Source: Candidatus Proruminimicrobium quisquiliarum (GTDB lineage Bacteria; Elusimicrobiota; Endomicrobiia; Endomicrobiales; Endomicrobiaceae). From it: a DNA stretch of 64,000 nt. This document shows positions 55,420 to 63,669 of the stretch, in pieces (the stretch's first letter is position 1; each line of letters begins with the position of its first letter). The position numbers and the translations under genes are program-made. The stretch lies in NCBI GenBank assembly GCA_018433245.1, contig JAHDRN010000005.1:124001-188000 (forward strand). The letters run 5' to 3'. Under the pieces are notes generated by a model, which was given only the letters and a program-made list of their open reading frames with translations, did not search any database and was not told the DNA's origin.

Positions 55420-56160
55420 TTAAAATCCTGCGCTTATGCTCAAAGTATAATTTGGAATCATATCATACCATGTTACGCTGACATCGGCGTTTATCATCAA
55501 AATACTTGCAGCCATACCGAGAGTATATCCCATAGTCGTATTCGTACCGGTTATATTCTGTCTGTTTGAAGATTTCGGAGTAAGAGACGTTTTACTCCAT
55601 CCTATTCCGGCATAAGGCATTACAAACGGGAGCTGGTCAAAAGTCGCAACCGTGGACAAACTTATATTGTTTGCGTCAAAATCATTACCGTTTGAACGCG
55701 TGGCCATCATACTGTAAAGTCCCTGAACCGAAACGGAAGGAATCACTATGAGCTGACTCTCATACAATCCGTATCTGGCTCCTAATCCGTAAATATTTGA
55801 ATCATATCCGAATCCGTACCGTCCTATCAGATCTATTCTGTAAGGCAGTCCAAATTCGGCGTGTATTATAGGCATATATAATAACTCACTGTCGCTTGCT
55901 CTCATTATTTCGCTGCCCATTTGTGTTCCGGATACTTTTAAATTAAATCTTATTTTTGAAAGTCCCAGACTTGCCGAAACGCCTATATTCCCGCCAAGCA
56001 TCAAAGACCCCATATCGGAAGAAAGATTATTCAACAACTGTTCGGCAACAGCATCTGTCGGAGCAGCGTTAAGCATTGAATTAAAAGCGTCAAAAGATGA
56101 AGCAAAAGAAGAAGATGTTACCGTAAAAAACAATATTAAAACTATAATAATTTTTTTCAT
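55420..56160 (-). CDS. Outer-membrane beta-barrel protein, unknown family
   Basis: 246 residues with a signal peptide (IIVLILFFTVTSSSFAS). The mature part alternates hydrophobic and polar residues in strands separated by Gly/Asn/Ser turns (GGNIGVSASLGLSKIRFNLKV, GRYGFGYDSNIYGLGARYG). It ends in Phe (SISAGF), the usual barrel-assembly signal. No specific family recognised. It lies between coaX and the SEC59-like kinase gene on the same strand. Confidence 0.75.
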   Translation of the reverse strand: MKKIIIVLILFFTVTSSSFASSFDAFNSMLNAAPTDAVAEQLLNNLSSDMGSLMLGGNIGVSASLGLSKIRFNLKVSGTQMGSEIMRASDSELLYMPIIHAEFGLPYRIDLIGRYGFGYDSNIYGLGARYGLYESQLIVIPSVSVQGLYSMMATRSNGNDFDANNISLSTVATFDQLPFVMPYAGIGWSKTSLTPKSSNRQNITGTNTTMGYTLGMAASILMINADVSVTWYDMIPNYTLSISAGF

Positions 56161-56170
56161 AAAAACTCCT

Positions 56171-56941
56171 TTATTTTTTATTTTGGTATATTATTCTTAT
56201 ACCTTCCAATGTTAATTCCGGCACAATATGTTTGATTTCGGGTATTTCTTTAACAATCAAAGTGGCAAGTCCGCCGGTAGCTATGATATTAACTTTAGGC
56301 CCAAGATTTTTTTTAAGCCTGAATAAAATTTCTTTTACCAATCCTATATATCCGTAATATAAACCCGATTGTATGCATTCAACCGTTGATTTGCCTATCG
56401 CATTTTCCGGCGGTTCTATATTTACCAACGGAAGTTTTGCGGTTCTTTGCGCCAAAGATTCGGCCGATATTGCAGGCCCCGGAGCTATTGCTCCGCCGAG
56501 ATATCTTCCTTTGGAATCTATGCAGTCAAAAGTCGTCGCGGTTCCGAAATCTATTACTATATCGGGCCCGCCGTAAATTTTATAAGCCGCAACCGCATCT
56601 GCGATTCTGTCAGCTCCCACGTCTTCGGGATTTCCGTAAGGGATTTTCAAACCGCCTGAATTTTTTCTGTTGATAAAAAACGCCTTTTTCCCAAAATAGA
56701 CCTGAGTCAATTCGGCAAAAACATTATCCAAAAGAGGAACTACGCTTGCAACCGCTATGACGGAAACTTTTTTTTCGTCTATGCCCGAATAATGAAAAAT
56801 ATCAAGAATTGTAATAGCATATTCATCCACGGTTTTTTTCTTTGAAGTTGCTATACGCCATATTTTAATAATGCCTTTTCCCTTTTTGTCGTATAAACCG
56901 AGCGTTATATTTGTATTTCCTATGTCTATTGCCAAAAACAT
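56171..56941 (-). CDS. coaX: Type III pantothenate kinase
   Basis: 256 residues of the ASKHA superfamily. First step of CoA synthesis. MFLAIDIGNTNITLGLYD (phosphate 1), GADRIADAVAAY, VIDFGTATTFDCID (phosphate 2) and GGAIAPGPAISAESL are present. The ATG directly follows the stop of the fumarase beta gene (TAAATG). Type III enzymes are not feedback-inhibited by CoA. Confidence 0.96.
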   Translation of the reverse strand: MFLAIDIGNTNITLGLYDKKGKGIIKIWRIATSKKKTVDEYAITILDIFHYSGIDEKKVSVIAVASVVPLLDNVFAELTQVYFGKKAFFINRKNSGGLKIPYGNPEDVGADRIADAVAAYKIYGGPDIVIDFGTATTFDCIDSKGRYLGGAIAPGPAISAESLAQRTAKLPLVNIEPPENAIGKSTVECIQSGLYYGYIGLVKEILFRLKKNLGPKVNIIATGGLATLIVKEIPEIKHIVPELTLEGIRIIYQNKK

Positions 56942-57466
56942 TTAATCCCTCTCAAATATATTTCCGCCTTTAGCGTCAATGCCTACCGTCAGCGGAAAAT
57001 CTTCAACATCCAGTCTATAAACTGCTTCCGGCCCCAAATCTTCAAAAGCGACCAGTTTTGATGATTTAACTTTTTTTGAAATCAACGCTCCCGCTCCGCC
57101 TGTGGCAAGAAGATATAAAGCTTTATTTTTTATTAAAGACGCTGCGACATCGCCGTTTCTGTTCCCTTTACCTATCAATATTCTTACACCTGCATCAAGA
57201 AGTGCCGGAGTAAAAACATCCATTCTGGAAGATGTCGTAGGTCCGCATGAACCTATTATTTTACCCTGACAGCTTGGACACGGTCCGCAATAATATATGC
57301 ACGCATTTTTTAAATCTATCGGCAGTTCTTTTTTATCTTTGATTAACCCGGCAAGCCTTCTGTGCGCCTGATCTCTTGCGGTATAAACAGTGCCGGTTAA
57401 TTCAAGTCTCATACCTGCCGTATAATTCTCAATATCGGTTAATAATTCTTTTATTGTTATTTTCAT
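56942..57466 (-). CDS. Fumarate hydratase (class I), beta subunit
   Basis: About 174 residues from ATG 57466, overlapping the alpha-subunit stop (ATGA). It corresponds to the C-terminal domain of class I fumarases and to TtdB: LTGTVYTARDQAHRRL, CIYYCGPCPSC, GSCGPTTSSRMDVFTPALL, LIGKGNR and FEDLGPEAVYRLDVEDFP. With the alpha subunit it forms the 4Fe-4S hydratase. Fumarase is more likely than tartrate dehydratase given the nearby malic enzyme. Confidence 0.92.
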   Translation of the reverse strand: MKITIKELLTDIENYTAGMRLELTGTVYTARDQAHRRLAGLIKDKKELPIDLKNACIYYCGPCPSCQGKIIGSCGPTTSSRMDVFTPALLDAGVRILIGKGNRNGDVAASLIKNKALYLLATGGAGALISKKVKSSKLVAFEDLGPEAVYRLDVEDFPLTVGIDAKGGNIFERD

Positions 57467-58305
57467 AGTATTATCGTTTTTTTTCTGTGGGAATGACATT
57501 GCATATTCACCGCAACCGGCAGCGAAGCTATATGACATGGTTTTGTTTCAATAAACAAGGCAAGAACCGTGCATTCCCCTCCTAATCCCATCGGTCCTAT
57601 TTTTAAAGCGTTAATTTCGGATAAAAGTTCTTTTTCTCTTTCATCGTATTTTTTATCTTTATTTTTTGAACCTATATCTCTCATCAACGACTTCTTTGCA
57701 AGAAGTCCCACCGAAGCAAAATCCCCGCCGATACCCACGCCTATTATTAAAGGCGGGCAGGCATTTGCCCCTTTCTGTTTCACGGAATCTATAATAAAAT
57801 CTTTTATTCCGTTCCAGCCGGCGGCAGGAGTCAACATTTTTAACGCACTTGCGTTTTCGCTTCCTCCGCCTTTTGCAATCATTGTTATTTCTATTTTATC
57901 GCCTTCAACAAAATCAACATAAATATTTGCAGGAGTATTTGTACCGGTATTTATTCTGTCAATCGGATCGGCGACGATTGATTTCCTGAGACAATATTTT
58001 TTATAACCGTTTTTAACGCCCTCGTCAATAATTGAATGTATATCCGAGTTATCTTCAAAAAATATATTTTTACCGCATCTTACAAAAAAATTCGCCGTCC
58101 CCGTATCCTGGCAAAGAGCAATTTTTTCATTTTTTGCGATTTGAGCGTTTTCAACAATCTCTTTTAAAACATCGTCTGAAAGAGAACCGTTATTGCGTAT
58201 ATTTTTATTTACGGCAACTAAAACATCATCTGATAAATTATAATTTATATCAGCGCATAAATTTTTAATTTTCTGTAAAATATCGTCTTTTCTTATATGC
58301 CGCAT
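57463..58305 (-). CDS. Fumarate hydratase (class I), alpha subunit
   Basis: 280 residues. Holds the iron-sulfur cluster: Cys65 in ALCQDTGT, Cys183 in NACPPLIIGVGIGGD and Cys270 in NMQCHSHR. Also GGGSENASALKMLTP and GPMGLGGECTVLALFIE. It interconverts fumarate and malate with the beta subunit. Oxygen-sensitive, in line with an anaerobe. The TPR lipoprotein gene lies 3 bp upstream. Confidence 0.94.
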   Translation of the reverse strand: MRHIRKDDILQKIKNLCADINYNLSDDVLVAVNKNIRNNGSLSDDVLKEIVENAQIAKNEKIALCQDTGTANFFVRCGKNIFFEDNSDIHSIIDEGVKNGYKKYCLRKSIVADPIDRINTGTNTPANIYVDFVEGDKIEITMIAKGGGSENASALKMLTPAAGWNGIKDFIIDSVKQKGANACPPLIIGVGIGGDFASVGLLAKKSLMRDIGSKNKDKKYDEREKELLSEINALKIGPMGLGGECTVLALFIETKPCHIASLPVAVNMQCHSHRKKTIIL

Positions 58306-58308
58306 CTT

Positions 58309-59268
58309 TTAATCTTTATGTAAGGATAATGACACTTCTTTCACGGTTTCCTCTTCTCTCTGTAAAGCCGCTATATCATTTTTATATTTCTGGTTAGTAG
58401 GTTCTATTTCTAAAGCTTTTTCAAAAAGTTTTATTGCTTGTTTTCTGTTTCCTGATTCTCTTTCAAGTCTTGCCATATTTGCATAGACATACATATGATT
58501 CGGACTTAATTCAACGGCTTTTTTAAATGAAGCCAAAGCTCCTTTACGGTCGCCGAAATTTCTTTTGGCATTACCCAGATGGTCATAAGCATCAGCTGAA
58601 TTCGGATTTAATTTTGTAATTTTTTCAAATGCGGCTACGGCATCTTTATAATTATCATCTCTTACGTCAATTGCATATCCTTTGCTTCTGTAAGCGTCTA
58701 CATTGACCGGATTAATGGCGATTGCTTTGTCAAAATCAGCAACAGCTCCTTTTTTATCTCCTATTCTGTTTTTTAAATTTCCTCTTGAAACAAAAGATTC
58801 ATCACTATTTGGATTTAATTTAATCGCCGTCGTAAAATCTTCAAGAGCTCCTTCATAATTACCCATTCTTTCTTTTACGCGTCCTCTATCACTGTAAGCT
58901 CTGAAATTCTTAGGCGATATTTCTATAACTTTATCAAAACTCTGTACAGCCTCTTTTAAATATACCAAAGTATTTTCCAACATAGCTCTGCTATAGTATA
59001 ATTGGTAATTTTGATCATCAAATTCAATTGCTTTTTTAATATCTTCAAGAGCGCCTTTATAGTCTCCTATCCTTTCCCTTATTTCTGCTCTTTGCCTGTA
59101 TGCTTCGGAATTTGTGGGGTTTTCATCAATTTGTCTGCTGTAATTATTAAACTCATTTTGAAATTTTTTTGCATAGTCGGATAAAAAATAATTTTCTGTT
59201 TGTTTGCCGCATGAGACAATAAAAACAGACAGTCCAAACATAACAAATAAGACTAAAACTTTTTTCAT
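58309..59268 (-). CDS. TPR lipoprotein
   Basis: 319 residues. A hydrophobic signal ends in a lipobox-like SVFIVSC, so the mature N-terminus should be a lipidated cysteine. The rest is about seven tetratricopeptide repeats of the form GDYKGALEDIKKAIEFDDQN, GNYEGALEDFTTAIKLNPNS and GDKKGAVADFDKAIAINPVN, ending in a short charged tail. It is probably a periplasmic protein-binding scaffold anchored in a membrane. It lies between malic enzyme and fumarase genes, which gives no clue to a partner. Confidence 0.85.
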   Translation of the reverse strand: MKKVLVLFVMFGLSVFIVSCGKQTENYFLSDYAKKFQNEFNNYSRQIDENPTNSEAYRQRAEIRERIGDYKGALEDIKKAIEFDDQNYQLYYSRAMLENTLVYLKEAVQSFDKVIEISPKNFRAYSDRGRVKERMGNYEGALEDFTTAIKLNPNSDESFVSRGNLKNRIGDKKGAVADFDKAIAINPVNVDAYRSKGYAIDVRDDNYKDAVAAFEKITKLNPNSADAYDHLGNAKRNFGDRKGALASFKKAVELSPNHMYVYANMARLERESGNRKQAIKLFEKALEIEPTNQKYKNDIAALQREEETVKEVSLSLHKD

Positions 59269-59288
59269 AAAACCTCCGTTTTAAACTT

Positions 59289-60626
59289 TTACTTTGCTTT
59301 CTTTATAAAACCTTTTTTCATCATATCAGAAGTAATAGCCCTGCTTCTTTTTATCATAGCCATCGCTTGATTATATAATTGATCATAAGACATTTTTCTG
59401 TCGGCAACTTTTTCTTTAATTGCCTTTATCCCGACTGCTGCTGCAACTCTGGGATATAATTGCCAGTCATCCATTGTAGGCAATATTTTATTCGGTTTTA
59501 TTTTATTATCGGCTATACATGCGGCCAGTTCCGATGCAGCCGTTATACACATACTGTCAGTTATTGTTTTAGCCCTGACATCTAAAGTGCCTCTGAATAC
59601 GCCGGGGAACCCAAGTGAATTATTAACCTGATTTTCAAAATCGCTTCTTCCCGTAGCTACAACGGCGGCTCCGGCATCTTTTGCTTCCCAAGGCCATATT
59701 TCAGGAACAGGATTTGCGCATACAAAAACTATAGGATTTTTCGCCATGGCTTTTATCCATTCTTTTTTTATAACATCGGGCCCCGGTGTTGACAACGCTA
59801 TAACAACGTCTGCATTTTCCATAGCTGATTTTGCTCCGCCTTGTATACCGAGACTATTTGTATCAACGCACATGGCCCACTTTTCCGGATGTGATAATTT
59901 TAATTCTGTTCTGCCTTTATGCAATGTATCTTTTGAATCCGTCATAATAACATTAGCAGGATTGGCTCCGTATAACATTATCAATCTTGCTATACATATG
60001 TTAGCAGAACCTGCTCCTACAAGAGCAATTTTAATTTTAGAGATTTTTTTATTGACAACTTTTAATGCATTTATTAATCCCGCTAATGTAACCAATGCCG
60101 TACCCTGCTGGTCGTCATGCCAAACGGGAATGTGGCATTCCTTTCTTAAAGTATGTAATATAGGAAAACATTTCGGCTGCGATATATCCTCAAGATTTAC
60201 TCCGCCGAAAGAAGGCTGAAGAATTTTTACCGTATTTATTATTTCCTGCTGGTCTTTAGTACCCAGACATACCGGAAACGCGTCTACTCCGCCGAGATAT
60301 TTATACAGCAAAGCTTTTCCTTCCATAACAGGCATTGAAGCTTCGGGGCCTATGTCTCCAAGCCCTAAAACTCTGGTTCCGTCGCTTACAACGGCGACTG
60401 TATTCCATTTATTTGTATATTCGTATACCATTTCGGTATTTTTGTGTATATCCATACATACTGATGCGACTCCGGGGCTGTACCATATTGCAAAATCATT
60501 AAAATCTCTTACTCTGCACTTTGGAACAATTTCAATTTTACCCTTGTAAAAAGGATGAAGTCTTCTTGCGTCCTGCGATGGTTTTTCTGCCGCTTTTAAA
60601 AGTTTTTTTGTATCTGTTTTTTTCAT
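59289..60626 (-). CDS. Malic enzyme (oxaloacetate-decarboxylating), short bacterial type
   Basis: 445 residues. Converts malate to pyruvate and CO2 with NAD(P)+. LHPFYKGKIEIVPKC, YSPGVASVC, VSDGTRVLGLGDIGPEASMPVMEGKALL-type block, HDDQQGTALVTLAGL, LVGAGSANICIARLI (Rossmann) and FVCANPVPEI are typical of the MaeB N-terminal half; the phosphotransacetylase-like tail of long MaeB is absent. Cofactor preference is unclear. With fumarase in the same run it forms a fumarate-malate-pyruvate branch. Confidence 0.94.
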   Translation of the reverse strand: MKKTDTKKLLKAAEKPSQDARRLHPFYKGKIEIVPKCRVRDFNDFAIWYSPGVASVCMDIHKNTEMVYEYTNKWNTVAVVSDGTRVLGLGDIGPEASMPVMEGKALLYKYLGGVDAFPVCLGTKDQQEIINTVKILQPSFGGVNLEDISQPKCFPILHTLRKECHIPVWHDDQQGTALVTLAGLINALKVVNKKISKIKIALVGAGSANICIARLIMLYGANPANVIMTDSKDTLHKGRTELKLSHPEKWAMCVDTNSLGIQGGAKSAMENADVVIALSTPGPDVIKKEWIKAMAKNPIVFVCANPVPEIWPWEAKDAGAAVVATGRSDFENQVNNSLGFPGVFRGTLDVRAKTITDSMCITAASELAACIADNKIKPNKILPTMDDWQLYPRVAAAVGIKAIKEKVADRKMSYDQLYNQAMAMIKRSRAITSDMMKKGFIKKAK

Positions 60627-60705
60627 ATTTTTTCCCTTTCCATAACGATGATACAGCCCGCTTAATTATATAAAAAATTAATTTAAATGTACATTGAACT
60701 CTCTG

Positions 60706-60734
60706 TTGCTTGAAGATAAAAAAAATAGTATAAT
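60706..60734 (+). promoter_or_regulatory. Promoter of tRNA-Ser
   Basis: TTGCTT (60706-60711), 17-nt spacer, perfect TATAAT (60729-60734), about 22 nt upstream of the tRNA. The weak -35 is compensated by the consensus -10. Confidence 0.55.
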
Positions 60735-60755
60735 GCACTGCATTAATTTATCAAA

Positions 60756-60842
60756 GGAAGGATGGCCGAGTTGGTTTATGGCGCTAGTCTTGAAAACTAG
60801 AGTAGGGTTTCCCTACCGGGGGTTCGAATCCCTCTCCTTCCG
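60756..60842 (+). tRNA. tRNA-Ser, anticodon UGA
   Basis: 87-nt class II tRNA. Acceptor GGAAGGA/TCCTTCC (60756-60762 with 60835-60841), discriminator G, anticodon stem CTAGT/ACTAG with loop CTTGAAA (anticodon TGA at 60791-60793), long variable arm GTAGGG/CCCTAC, T-loop TTCGAAT. The CCA end is not encoded. A T-run follows directly. Confidence 0.96.
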
Positions 60843-60865
60843 TTTTTTATTTGTCTTTTGTGCTC

Positions 60866-60949
60866 TTTTTTATTTTTTTAACACTGCGGATACCTTCTCG
60901 CTACCGCTCGGCTGTGCTAGATATACCATTGTGTTAAAAAAATAAAAAA
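60866..60949. repeat. Perfect 19-bp inverted repeat with 46-nt centre
   Basis: Left arm 60866-60884 (six T, A, seven T, AACAC) and right arm 60931-60949 are exact reverse complements. The 46-nt centre holds GC-richer words such as GCTACCGCTCGG. Too long a loop for an ordinary terminator; it may be a small degenerate mobile or repeat element beside the tRNA. Confidence 0.55.
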
Positions 60950-61197
60950 TATTCACAAAATACTTCATAAAAATTTGCATGTTAAAATTTATATTTCATT
61001 ACTTCCGGCTCCGCCTGTTCACAGTACACCCTTACCGCTTCGCGCCTCGTCTAAAATCAAAATACTTTGTAAAAATTATTCACCTCACTTTTGAAATACT
61101 TCATTTCGCCTATTCGTACTTTGTCTAAAAATTATTCCTATGTCCAACCCTTTTGAAACAAATTTCGCCGTTTAAAATTATAAATCATAAAAAACAC
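60950..61197. other. Non-coding stretch, no gene seen
   Basis: Together with the inverted repeat this makes about 355 bp without a gene between tRNA-Ser and the csoR promoter. Short GC-richer patches (GGCTCCGCC, CGCTTCGCGCC) alternate with AT-rich sequence, and ACTTTGT followed by AAAAATTATTC occurs twice (about 61062 and 61121). It could be decayed coding or repeat sequence. No open frame, tRNA or clear terminator. Confidence 0.5.
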
Positions 61198-61227
61198 TTG
61201 ACATACTATAGGGGGGTATGCTATGAT
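61198..61227 (+). promoter_or_regulatory. csoR promoter with CsoR-type operator
   Basis: TTGACA (61198-61203), 18-nt spacer, TATGAT (61222-61227). Within the spacer, inverted CATAC (61202-61206) and GTATG (61216-61220) flank a six-G tract (61211-61216). G-tracts inside a short inverted repeat are the operator style of the CsoR/RcnR family, so the repressor just downstream should bind here and block RNA polymerase. Confidence 0.78.
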
Positions 61228-61257
61228 ATCGATACAAAGCAATAAGGAGGCAAAACC

Positions 61258-61536
61258 ATGGCAGAGGAAAATATGCACAAACAGCAGATAGTCCCTTTAA
61301 ATAAAATTGAAGGACAGATAAAAGGACTAAAAAAAATGATTGAAGAGGACAGATACTGCGTTGATATAATAAACCAGATACAGTCTGTAATAGGGGCTCT
61401 TTCAAGAGTACAGCAGGAAATATTCAAAAAACATCTTGAGGGATGCGTTGCGGACACTTTTAACGGACAGTCTGAAAAAGAAAAAATGAAAAAAACACAG
61501 GAAATTATAGAATTAGTTTCAAAATTAAAAAAATAA
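61258..61536 (+). CDS. csoR: CsoR-family metal-responsive repressor
   Basis: 92 residues, an all-helical tetrameric repressor. KIEGQIKGLKKMIEEDRYCVDII and the HLEGC segment give Cys34, His59 and Cys63. This x-C-H-C spacing (25 and 4) matches Cu(I)-sensing CsoR rather than nickel/cobalt RcnR or formaldehyde FrmR. Metal binding would release the operator. AAGGAGG lies 7 nt before ATG. First gene of an operon that runs to the window edge. Confidence 0.92.
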   Translation: MAEENMHKQQIVPLNKIEGQIKGLKKMIEEDRYCVDIINQIQSVIGALSRVQQEIFKKHLEGCVADTFNGQSEKEKMKKTQEIIELVSKLKK

Positions 61537-61555
61537 ATTAAGAAAGGAGAAAAAA

Positions 61556-62026
61556 ATGAACAAAACAAAACTTATTCTTATAAACACATTAACTATTACA
61601 GTATTTGCATTAGTCCCTCTTTTTGGCGCTGACTGCTGTTCAACCGCAAACTCGGCAATGATCGCAAAAAACCAAACGGCTGAAATTAAAGAAACTTTGC
61701 GCGAAAATAAAAAAACTGAAATACCGCAAAACGGATATTTTGTATATAAATTTGCATCCAAACCTGCTATGGGAACAACCGTTTTGAAAATAAAGGTTTT
61801 TGACGCATCAGGGAAACAAACCAACAACTTAAAAATTACGGGAAACTACGGAATGCCTTCAATGCCTAAAGCGCATGACTCGGGAGAGGTATCGTTTCAG
61901 CTTAACAAAAAGGGAGATTATCTGCTTCCCGTAAATATAGTTATGCCGGGCCATTGGCAGATTGAAATTACCATTAAAAATGATACGGAATCTTTATTTT
62001 CAGGAAAAATAAACGTCAATATTTAA
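61556..62026 (+). CDS. Exported YtkA/FixH-like domain protein, putative metal-binding
   Basis: 156 residues. Signal peptide (NTLTITVFALVPLFGA) followed at once by vicinal cysteines (DCCS). A beta-sandwich segment of the YtkA-like/FixH type follows from about residue 65: TTVLKIKVFDASGK, GNYGMPSMPKAHDSG, GDYLLPVNIVMPGHWQIEI. The Met/His-containing loop GMPSMPKAH and the paired Cys could bind copper, in line with the CsoR gene 19 bp upstream. The family is also found fused to metal-efflux adaptor proteins. Function is inferred. Confidence 0.72.
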   Translation: MNKTKLILINTLTITVFALVPLFGADCCSTANSAMIAKNQTAEIKETLRENKKTEIPQNGYFVYKFASKPAMGTTVLKIKVFDASGKQTNNLKITGNYGMPSMPKAHDSGEVSFQLNKKGDYLLPVNIVMPGHWQIEITIKNDTESLFSGKINVNI

Positions 62027-62035
62027 GGAATTAAC

Positions 62036-63022
62036 GTGATTTTTAAAAATAAAAAAATATTATCCGTTCTTATTATACTGCTTGCATTTTCAGCAACTGC
62101 AAAAGCTTACGAGTCGCTTTTATATTATGAACTGCAGGCAGTAGGCGGATATAATTTGTCTGACGGGAAAACGGCATTGTATTCGTTTGACAAAAATGAC
62201 GTTATGCAAAAACCTTCAGCCGGCTTTGATTACATAGGACGCATTTCCGGAAATTCATCCGACAAAGCATCAATATTTCTCCAGGCCAGATTCGCCTACG
62301 ATGAAAACGGCAAAAACATTCAAGGCCAGCTGTACAATGCTTATATAAATTTAAAAATGGCAGGCGGAAATTTATGGGGCGGACATAATAAACCTGCTTT
62401 CGGGTTATCGTCCGTGCTTGACACTCACGCTCTTTTGATGCCGTCTCTCGTTTCATACGGATTCGGATTTGACAGAGACTGGGGCGCCGGTTTTTTAAGA
62501 GATACGCAGTGGGGAGCCGTTTCTTTGTCAATTACTTCGGGAAGCGGAATGCCTCTTTATACAAACGGCAATTATTTTCTATCGTCAAGAATTTCAAAAG
62601 GCGTTTTAAACAGAGATAACAGCGAATTCGGATTATCTCTTGCCAAAGGCGAGATTCTTGACATTATGGGCTATCATACAATGAGTTCTGAAAAAATTCC
62701 TTTTACCTCTTTAAGCGCAGATTACAGTCTTGTATTTGACAGATACAGTCTGCGAAGCGAATATTTAAGAGGATTCAAAAATAATGAAAATATTGAGGCT
62801 TTTTTTATAAGGTTCGGTATAAATGTATTTGACGAACAGCGCGGACTCATTGAATTCCAGCCTGCTTATATCAATAATGCTATGACGGAAGGTTTTTATA
62901 AAGCCGTCGGTTTTTCTTACTTATTATCATCCGTTCATACCGTAAGAGTTATGTATCATTCAAATCCCGTTACACACGATGAAACAATAGTTTTTCAATG
63001 GTATATTTATGGAAAGCTTTAG
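62036..63022 (+). CDS. Porin-like outer-membrane beta-barrel protein
   Basis: 328 residues from GTG 62036 with AAGGA upstream. Signal peptide ends near TAKAYES. The mature chain is built of amphipathic strands with Gly/Asn turns and contains a porin-like middle (GGNLWGGHNKPAFGLSSVLDTHALL, GRISGNSSDKASIFLQARFAY). It ends with aromatic strands (ETIVFQWYIYGKL). It looks like a phosphate-selective-porin/DcaP-type barrel, but I cannot name the family. Position in the CsoR operon suggests a channel for the exported or imported solute. Confidence 0.7.
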   Translation: MIFKNKKILSVLIILLAFSATAKAYESLLYYELQAVGGYNLSDGKTALYSFDKNDVMQKPSAGFDYIGRISGNSSDKASIFLQARFAYDENGKNIQGQLYNAYINLKMAGGNLWGGHNKPAFGLSSVLDTHALLMPSLVSYGFGFDRDWGAGFLRDTQWGAVSLSITSGSGMPLYTNGNYFLSSRISKGVLNRDNSEFGLSLAKGEILDIMGYHTMSSEKIPFTSLSADYSLVFDRYSLRSEYLRGFKNNENIEAFFIRFGINVFDEQRGLIEFQPAYINNAMTEGFYKAVGFSYLLSSVHTVRVMYHSNPVTHDETIVFQWYIYGKL

Positions 63023-63033
63023 GAGGACTTAAA

Positions 63034-63669
63034 ATGTTAAAAAAATTGTGTGCCTCAGTTTTTGCGTTAATATTTTCAGTTTCTTTATCATATTCTGCGG
63101 TAGGCTGCGATCTTAACGAACCGGACAGAGACGTTAAAAGACTTTTCCCCGATTCAACAGGTTACAAAACAAAATATGTTTCCATCGATAAGACAGGCGG
63201 ACAACCTCTGCTGAAAAAAATAGAAACAAGACTTGGCGATAATTTTAAAGGATTATATGAAACTATAGACGTTCCTTATACTCTTTATGAAATTTATAAA
63301 AACGATAAAATAATAGGTTATATCCACGGAGTAAACCAGAAAGGAACCTACGGCGGAATACAGGTTTTTTTGGCATTTGACACAAAAATGACGATTGATT
63401 CCTTTTACGTGCAGAAACTGACATCGCGCAAAGCAAAAGAATTCAGAACTCCCGAATTTGCGGCCCAGTTCAAAGGTCTGACATCGGACGATTTTGAAAA
63501 ATACGACGTTGCAAAACATTTTTCCAAACCTGACGGAAAAGTCAGCAAAATTAAAAATCCGGCAGTTGAAGCTTCAGACGATTTTTACTCAATACTCAGA
63601 GCAGTCAAAAAAAATCTCATTCTGACCGATGAATTTATATTTAAAAATAAGGAGGCTGAAATTAAATGA
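63034..63669 (+). CDS. Exported FMN-binding-domain-like protein
   Basis: About 211 residues from ATG 63034, with AGGAGG 7 nt upstream. Signal peptide (CASVFALIFSVSLSYS). The C-terminal half resembles the RnfG/NqrC FMN-binding domain: GTYGGIQVFLAFDTKMTIDSF, then a segment aligning with the E-T region, and FAAQFKGLTSDDF. Where RnfG/NqrC have the flavin-accepting Thr in SGAT/TGAT, this protein reads PAVEASDDFYS, so covalent flavin by the usual route is doubtful. It overlaps the ABC permease gene by 4 bp. Confidence 0.65.
   Translation: MLKKLCASVFALIFSVSLSYSAVGCDLNEPDRDVKRLFPDSTGYKTKYVSIDKTGGQPLLKKIETRLGDNFKGLYETIDVPYTLYEIYKNDKIIGYIHGVNQKGTYGGIQVFLAFDTKMTIDSFYVQKLTSRKAKEFRTPEFAAQFKGLTSDDFEKYDVAKHFSKPDGKVSKIKNPAVEASDDFYSILRAVKKNLILTDEFIFKNKEAEIK

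Noticed and set aside
60866-60949. Inverted repeat as a rho-independent terminator of tRNA-Ser
   Set aside because: A 46-nt loop and an arm made almost only of A/T make a poor terminator; the T-run right after the tRNA is a simpler end signal.
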